Shown here: one piece after another, positions 4,827 through 9,048 of the stretch | How the letters are laid out: each line of letters starts with the position of its first letter | Position numbering within the stretch: the first letter of the stretch is position 1 | Assembly: GCA_947575425.1 (NCBI GenBank) | Contig: CANPNQ010000021.1 | Span: forward strand, 1-9,048 | Length of the DNA: 9,048 nucleotides | Reading direction: 5' to 3' | Origin: an uncultured Erysipelotrichaceae bacterium | GTDB taxonomy: Bacteria; Bacillota_I; Bacilli_A; Erysipelotrichales; Erysipelotrichaceae | Notes under the pieces: model-generated | Database searches by the model: none | What the model saw: the letters and a program-made list of their open reading frames with translations, nothing else | What the model was told of the DNA's origin: nothing | Made by a program: the position numbers and the translations under genes

Positions 4827-6311
4827 ATGATGCTGGAAGATTCTTTGTTATACACATTTGTCTACGGTAGCTGTGTCTATTGGTCCTGTTTCCTGTTATG
4901 CGAGTTGACCTTTACCAAGGCGCTTGCCAAAGCAGGTCTGTATGCGATCGTCATGGCGTTCTATGCAGGCATCACTGCCCTGTACTTCATGACTCCCTTC
5001 GCCTCTCTTTCCTTTATTGAATATATCATTCCGTTTCTTTTATTTATCATTATGCCGCTGTTATACAAGGATTCCATTTCCAAGATCATCTTCACCTATT
5101 TCAGCAATCTTCTATTTTGTCTGATCCTGCATATTACAAGCAATATCATTACCAATCATACATTCAATGATATCAGTAACAGAAACCTTGTGGAGAATCT
5201 AACCCCGGAGATATTGTTTCGAGCGATCACCCTCATCTTGATGGTGATCTTCACGATCCTTTTGGTTACGGCGATCAAGAGAGTGTTTCATCAGATGCTT
5301 GCGGACACCTCCAATTCAATCCTTGCGGCGGCTTGTATATTTCCCATCCTGTCCTTTATCATTTTATTGGTAAATTATCTCAACCTGGCTGTGGATTTAA
5401 ACGAATGGAATGCCAATGTCATCGTTCTGATCACCCTGATCCTTTTAATTTTAAGCATATATGTGGTGCTGTATGTTTCCTTTTGTACAAGCAATACAGT
5501 GCGTACAGAGCCAAAACCAAAGCCGATTGCCTCTCTCCCCGCCAAGTCAAATAAGGCAGTTTCCATCGTCCAAAAGGAAGTCATCTCTGATCCGCAGGAT
5601 CTGCTTACGGGAGGCAGAGGCTATTATGAAATGTTATTAAACCACTATATGGATATGAACAACCGTACGCAGCTGTTAGACAATCAAATGCAGACGATGA
5701 ACTCCCTGCTTTTGAATGACAATGTGGCAGGAGCAACCGTCTTTGTCGATCGCATCTCAAAAACCTTTCATGATCACGACATTATGAACATCTGTAGCAA
5801 CCAGACAATCAATCTGCTATTATCTTATAATCATTACGTATGTAAGCAAGAACAGATTTACCTTGATACACAAGTCAATTTGCCGGGGCAATTACCGATT
5901 CCCGATCTGGAATTGTGCGTGCTGTTTGGCAACTGTATGAATAATGCCATCGAGGCCTGCGGTTATTTAAAGGATCGCAACAGCCGCTTTATCCATGTGG
6001 AAAGCAAGATTCAAAACGGTATCCTGTTCATTGTTATTGATAATTCCTTTGACGGTTTTATCAATAAGGTGAACAACCAGCTGAAATCAAGGAAGAAATT
6101 CGGCGGTGTCGGCTTAAAAACCGTACAGGCTGTGGTGGGCAAATATAAGGGAAGCATCGATATGGAATATCCGCAAAACGTCTTTAGCATTTCCTTAAAG
6201 CTGCCATTAAATCCAAAATCGGTGATACGGGAAGCAGGAAGCGATCAGACCCGCAAAAGCACCAAGCAACATACCACAGGAAAGACGAACAAATCGAAAA
6301 AGAAAAAATAG
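4827..6311 (+). CDS. AgrC-like GHKL membrane sensor protein lacking the phospho-acceptor histidine
   Basis: 494 residues. The N-terminal ~220 hold about six hydrophobic segments (roughly 8-28, 36-56, 64-80, 86-110, 130-150, 165-188, 196-220), as in peptide-sensing AgrC/HPK10 receptors. After a Pro/Lys linker, residues 266-315 form the dimerisation helices, starting YYEMLLNHYMDM. The family motif R-H-D-Y/F-K-N-H-L aligns without gaps to TQLLDNQM (281-288), so the histidine is Gln282. The GHKL ATP-binding domain follows: N box GNCMNNAIEA (368-377), VIDNSFDG (403-410) and glycine box GGVGLKTV (426-433), all well preserved, although the usual LDNA reads MNNA. The C-terminus is a 30-residue Lys/Thr tail ending KKKK. 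It probably binds ATP but cannot autophosphorylate at the normal site; His273 nearby is not in the motif. No response regulator gene is adjacent. It could be a pseudokinase or a partner of another kinase. Confidence 0.92.
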   Translation: MMLEDSLLYTFVYGSCVYWSCFLLCELTFTKALAKAGLYAIVMAFYAGITALYFMTPFASLSFIEYIIPFLLFIIMPLLYKDSISKIIFTYFSNLLFCLILHITSNIITNHTFNDISNRNLVENLTPEILFRAITLILMVIFTILLVTAIKRVFHQMLADTSNSILAAACIFPILSFIILLVNYLNLAVDLNEWNANVIVLITLILLILSIYVVLYVSFCTSNTVRTEPKPKPIASLPAKSNKAVSIVQKEVISDPQDLLTGGRGYYEMLLNHYMDMNNRTQLLDNQMQTMNSLLLNDNVAGATVFVDRISKTFHDHDIMNICSNQTINLLLSYNHYVCKQEQIYLDTQVNLPGQLPIPDLELCVLFGNCMNNAIEACGYLKDRNSRFIHVESKIQNGILFIVIDNSFDGFINKVNNQLKSRKKFGGVGLKTVQAVVGKYKGSIDMEYPQNVFSISLKLPLNPKSVIREAGSDQTRKSTKQHTTGKTNKSKKKK

Positions 6312-6340
6312 ACAAGGGATTCCTATATTCCTTGTCTTTT
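6310..6340. terminator. Bidirectional terminator between convergent genes
   Basis: AGACAAGG (6310-6317) pairs with CCTTGTCT (6330-6337); two further pairs can form inside. TTTT follows on the plus strand, and on the minus strand the stem is followed by ATTTTTTC. It overlaps the last bases of the sensor gene stop and can serve both that gene and the HD gene ending at 6381. Confidence 0.75.
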
Positions 6341-6380
6341 CATATCCGATATATGATGGAATGACACGCATATGATTCTA

Positions 6381-7604
6381 TCACAGAATGATCTCCTTGG
6401 GAAAATACACCTTGCGATCCTCCTTCAGCTTTTCATGACACACCGCATGAACGATATCACTCACTTCCGATAGCTCTTTCACCGTTCCATCCTCGCATAA
6501 GATCCAGATGTTATGACCGCTTTGATCGCGCTGATAGGGGGAGTATGGAGTCTGGCTTGCCTTATCACAAAATACATAATAGTGTGGGTGAAAGCCACAT
6601 GCTTGCACACGTGAGCGAAGCTTATCCACTTGAAAATTATCTATCACTGTTGCATATTCAAACAGATCACGATCCAGCACTCTTCTTGCCAGATCCCGCA
6701 AGACGCCATCCGCATGCTCTCGCAACAGCGATACGCCATAAAAAGCCGCCGCCTCATCCAGCGCAAATAATGCCGCCTCATCCGCTCCTCGCTGGGATAA
6801 AAACGGATGGAACATCTCTACCTCTTTCAGAGAGCTCTGATCTTCCTGATACAAATCCTTCATTCGCTGAAACAGCATCGCTAACAATCCCTCATAGCTA
6901 CGTGCCACCGGATGCAGATACACCTGCCAATACATATGATAGCGCGCCATAATATAATCCTCGACACTGTGAATCCCGCTTTCTTTTACACATAGCTTTT
7001 GATCAACGATGCGAACGGTGCGAATGATTCGCTCCAAATCAAAATTACCATAGCTCGTACCGGTGAAATACGCATCTCTTAACAGATAATCCATACGATC
7101 CGCATCCAACTGTCCCGATACGATCTGATTTAACAGATCATTGGGATGGCAATAGCCAATTACCGCCGCAACCGCTTCCGGCAGATGCGCATCTACATCC
7201 TCCAAGATGCGGTGAATCTCACTATTTCCCAAAATGATTTTTTTCGTATATTCTTCATGAGGATAAACGCTAATCGCCTCAAAGGCATGGGAAAAGGGAC
7301 CGTGTCCGATATCATGCAACAGCCCTGCCAGCATAACCGTTACCTTTTCTTCCTCGCTCAATGCCTCCCTCAATTCATAAATTTCATATACCATACGCCT
7401 GACAATCTCATATACGCCAAGCGAATGAGAGAAGCGAGAATGCTCCGCCGTATGATAAATCTGGAAATCACCGCCCAGTTGATGAATTCTGCGCAGTCGC
7501 TGCATCTCCTTCGCATTGATACAATCCCATATCACCTGTTCATCCACATGTATATAGCCATGGATCGGATCGCGCATCACCTTTGGCTCCGTTGTCTGTT
7601 TCAT
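6381..7604 (-). CDS. HD-domain phosphohydrolase, dNTP triphosphohydrolase-like (YwfO/SAMHD1-type)
   Basis: 407 residues, normal length for this family. ATG at 7604 follows GGGAGG by seven to eight bases. It begins with the hallmark RDPIHGYIHVD (11-21). Metal ligands are visible in order: His60 in HSRFSHSLGV, His97-Asp98 in GLLHDIGHGPFSH, and a conserved Asp in QLDADRMDYLLRDA (165-178). TGTSYGNFDLERII (181-194) and the tyrosine-rich helix YHMYWQVYLHP (222-232) are also typical. The family hydrolyses phosphate esters; the closest characterised members release triphosphate from dNTPs and are cytosolic, so it may help control nucleotide pools. The substrate here is inferred from family only. It stands alone, convergent with the sensor gene and divergent from the oxidoreductase; nothing nearby links it to a pathway. 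Confidence 0.95.
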   Translation of the reverse strand: MKQTTEPKVMRDPIHGYIHVDEQVIWDCINAKEMQRLRRIHQLGGDFQIYHTAEHSRFSHSLGVYEIVRRMVYEIYELREALSEEEKVTVMLAGLLHDIGHGPFSHAFEAISVYPHEEYTKKIILGNSEIHRILEDVDAHLPEAVAAVIGYCHPNDLLNQIVSGQLDADRMDYLLRDAYFTGTSYGNFDLERIIRTVRIVDQKLCVKESGIHSVEDYIMARYHMYWQVYLHPVARSYEGLLAMLFQRMKDLYQEDQSSLKEVEMFHPFLSQRGADEAALFALDEAAAFYGVSLLREHADGVLRDLARRVLDRDLFEYATVIDNFQVDKLRSRVQACGFHPHYYVFCDKASQTPYSPYQRDQSGHNIWILCEDGTVKELSEVSDIVHAVCHEKLKEDRKVYFPKEIIL

Positions 7605-7750
7605 TGTGTTCCCTCCCTTCCTTCATCTAATCCATCCCCTGTACGCATATTCTCTTTTAAAAAAATCTCCGCATACCGCTTATGCCATGATTCTTAATAC
7701 ATACCGCACATTATCTGAATGCTTTCTTAGCACGTCTTTGTATCACGATT

Positions 7751-7779
7751 ATTGTACAATAGATCCCTTTAATTGAAAA
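7751..7779 (-). promoter_or_regulatory. Promoter of the HD phosphohydrolase gene
   Basis: Minus strand TTTTCA (7779-7774, 4/6), 17-bp spacer, TACAAT (7756-7751, 5/6). It would give a leader of about 140 nt; no riboswitch-like fold was evident to me, and a nearer promoter is possible. Confidence 0.45.
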
Positions 7780-7828
7780 GTTTTTTATGAATGATCTCCA
7801 TCAGCGACTATCGCATTGCACAAAAATA

Positions 7829-7837
7829 TGTTATATT
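7829..7837 (+). promoter_or_regulatory. Extended -10 promoter element of the oxidoreductase gene
   Basis: TGT followed by TATATT (7832-7837), an extended -10; the overlapping TATTAT at 7834-7839 is an alternative. No good -35 lies 17 bp upstream. The leader would be about 25 nt and holds AGGAGGA (7854-7860), eight bases before ATG 7869. Confidence 0.4.
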
Positions 7838-7868
7838 ATAGATAGCACAAATCAGGAGGATCTCGCTT

Positions 7869-8849
7869 ATGAAAATCGCAACGATCGGAACCGGTTTTAT
7901 TGTGGAATGGTTTTTATCCGCAGCTGCCTTTGTGGCTGAGGCAGAGCCATATGCAGTTTATTCTCGCACCATGGAGAATGCGGAGCGCATCGCAAATCAG
8001 TTTCATATCCCCAAGGTATATACGGACGTAAAAGAAATGCTGGCAGACCCTGAGGTAGAATGCGTCTATGTCGCATCGCCCAATTCCCTGCACTTCACCC
8101 ATGCATATCAAGCATTACAGGCAGGAAAGCATGTGATTTGCGAAAAACCCTTTACCTCTACCGCAAAGGAATGTAAGGAGTTAATCGCATTGGCAAAGAA
8201 AAAGCGTTTATTTCTGTTTGAAGCGATCGTTACCATCCATATGCCCAATTTCATCTCATTGAAAGAGCACCTTCCTTCTTTGGGACCAATTCGTATGGTT
8301 CAATGCAACTTTTCTCAATATTCCTCCCGCTATGATAAATTCCTTGCGAACGAAACACCGAATGTATTCAATCCGAAGTTTTCCGGCGGTGCTTTGGCAG
8401 ACATCAACATTTACAATCTCCATTTTGTGATGAATCTGTTTGGCAAACCGAAACGTGCTACCTATTATCCCAATATGCAAAGAGGAATTGATACATCGGG
8501 TGTCCTGCTTTTGGAATATGATGGCTTTCAGGCAGTATGCGTCGGATGTAAGGACACGAAGTCCCATAACATCTCTCAAATACAGGGAGAGCTTGGTTAT
8601 ATCACACTGAATTCCGAGACAAGCCGCTGTGCCAATTATTCCGTCACGACAAAAAATGGAACGACATTGCCCAGTGTTAAGCAAAATGATATCGCATTGT
8701 TTTATGAGATTAAGGATTTCATGAGGATCATGGAGGAAGAAGATCATGAGGCGTGTCGTCAGCTGTTGGATTATTCCCTCAGTGTGATGGAGGTGTATGA
8801 ACATGCCCGTAGGAAGGCAGGAATTCATTTCAGCGCAGATGATCAATGA
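7869..8849 (+). CDS. Gfo/Idh/MocA-family NAD(P)-dependent oxidoreductase
   Basis: 326 residues, typical for the family, with start fixed by AGGAGGA. The N-terminal Rossmann fold opens with MKIATIGTGFIVEWF (G-x-G at 7-9; the third glycine of the dinucleotide motif is Val12). VYVASPNSLHFTHAYQAL (67-84) and the catalytic-lysine signature CEKPFTST (91-98, Glu92-Lys93-Pro94) identify the family. The C-terminal substrate domain carries GGALADINIYNLHFV (173-187), equivalent to the GGALxDxGxYxxH block, with conserved Asp178 and His185. Members oxidise or reduce sugars, inositols or trans-dihydrodiols; the substrate cannot be read here. It is soluble and monocistronic; no sugar transporter or partner dehydrogenase is adjacent. 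Confidence 0.95.
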   Translation: MKIATIGTGFIVEWFLSAAAFVAEAEPYAVYSRTMENAERIANQFHIPKVYTDVKEMLADPEVECVYVASPNSLHFTHAYQALQAGKHVICEKPFTSTAKECKELIALAKKKRLFLFEAIVTIHMPNFISLKEHLPSLGPIRMVQCNFSQYSSRYDKFLANETPNVFNPKFSGGALADINIYNLHFVMNLFGKPKRATYYPNMQRGIDTSGVLLLEYDGFQAVCVGCKDTKSHNISQIQGELGYITLNSETSRCANYSVTTKNGTTLPSVKQNDIALFYEIKDFMRIMEEEDHEACRQLLDYSLSVMEVYEHARRKAGIHFSADDQ

Positions 8850-8928
8850 TGCACATACAGGCAGGATGGGGGAGGCTTGCCCTTCTTCTGCATAACGATG
8901 TGAATTGATGCGCGTTTGCGGTACGATA

Positions 8929-8971
8929 AAAAATATCATATCAGGCAATAAGACTGTGATATGATATTTTT
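8929..8971. terminator. Bidirectional terminator, 15-bp perfect stem
   Basis: AAAAATATCATATCA (8929-8943) and its exact complement (8957-8971) enclose a 13-nt loop. The A and T runs at the ends give a T tail in both directions. It can end the oxidoreductase mRNA about 80 nt after the stop and the minus-strand gene ending at 8984. The segment 8850-8928 shows nothing else I can support. Confidence 0.75.
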
Positions 8972-8983
8972 ATTTGCTTTTGG

Positions 8984-9048
8984 TTATGACATCATGAATG
9001 CTTCTTCCTCTGCTTTATCCGTACTATATTGTATGCTTTTGAAGATAA
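8984..9048 (-). CDS. Probable C-terminal end of a minus-strand gene
   Basis: A minus-strand frame enters from the right edge and ends at TAA (8986-8984), giving 20 residues, IFKSIQYSTDKAEEEAFMMS. Support is indirect: the frame is open to the edge, its composition is protein-like, and the strong terminator at 8929-8971 starts 12 bases after the stop, as expected for a real gene end. No family can be named from so little, and another frame (stop at 8992-8994) is also open to the edge. Confidence 0.4.
   Translation of the reverse strand, partial: IFKSIQYSTDKAEEEAFMMS

Noticed and set aside
7146..7697. 183-codon plus-strand frame
   Set aside because: Antisense to the HD phosphohydrolase and its leader; composition follows from the opposite strand.
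8256..8948. 230-codon minus-strand frame
   Set aside because: Antisense to the Gfo/Idh/MocA gene; its start lies inside the 15-bp terminator stem and there is no SD.
1..9048. CRISPR array, tRNA/rRNA gene, insertion sequence or prophage genes
   Set aside because: I found no regularly spaced repeats, no tRNA-like cloverleaf, no transposase motif and no terminal inverted repeats with target duplications; the only direct repeats are the two terminator-like copies.

Overview
The window looks like chromosome of a low-GC Gram-positive bacterium (Bacillota). An Erysipelotrichia/Clostridia-type gut Firmicute would fit. The reasons are strong purine-rich Shine-Dalgarno (SD) sites, T-tailed hairpin terminators, sigma-A-like promoters with 17-bp spacers, and the protein families present. 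The placement is an inference; no rRNA, tRNA or marker gene is here to fix it.

Layout. Positions 1-2749 (minus strand) hold a two-gene unit: an ECF-type sigma factor with a membrane-spanning C-terminal extension, followed by a secreted or membrane-anchored RCC1-repeat protein that runs off the left edge. A 493-bp AT-rich intergenic region separates it from a plus-strand GNAT acetyltransferase (3243-3638). Positions 3650-4130 contain no obvious conventional gene but show a compact structure that I read as a candidate type I toxin-antitoxin locus. It has a 52-residue membrane-type peptide with a basic tail (minus strand, strong SD), its own extended -10 promoter and terminator, and a convergent promoter-plus-terminator unit that would make a ~77-nt antisense RNA over the 3' end of that mRNA. 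A 14-nt inverted complementarity could join the mRNA's 5' leader to its 3' region. The locus is bracketed by two copies of a terminator-like repeat, one of them decayed.

The rest is ordinary single genes: a stand-alone lactose/cellobiose-type PTS IIA (minus), an AgrC-like GHKL membrane sensor protein whose expected phospho-acceptor histidine is glutamine (plus), an HD-domain phosphohydrolase of the dNTPase-like family (minus), a Gfo/Idh/MocA oxidoreductase (plus), and the probable last 20 codons of another minus-strand gene at the right edge.

Apart from the sigma/RCC1 pair, the genes mostly alternate in strand, each with its own promoter and hairpin terminators between convergent pairs, so they are probably monocistronic. 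No response regulator accompanies the GHKL protein and no IIB/IIC accompanies the PTS IIA, so both must work with partners encoded elsewhere, if they work in those pathways at all.
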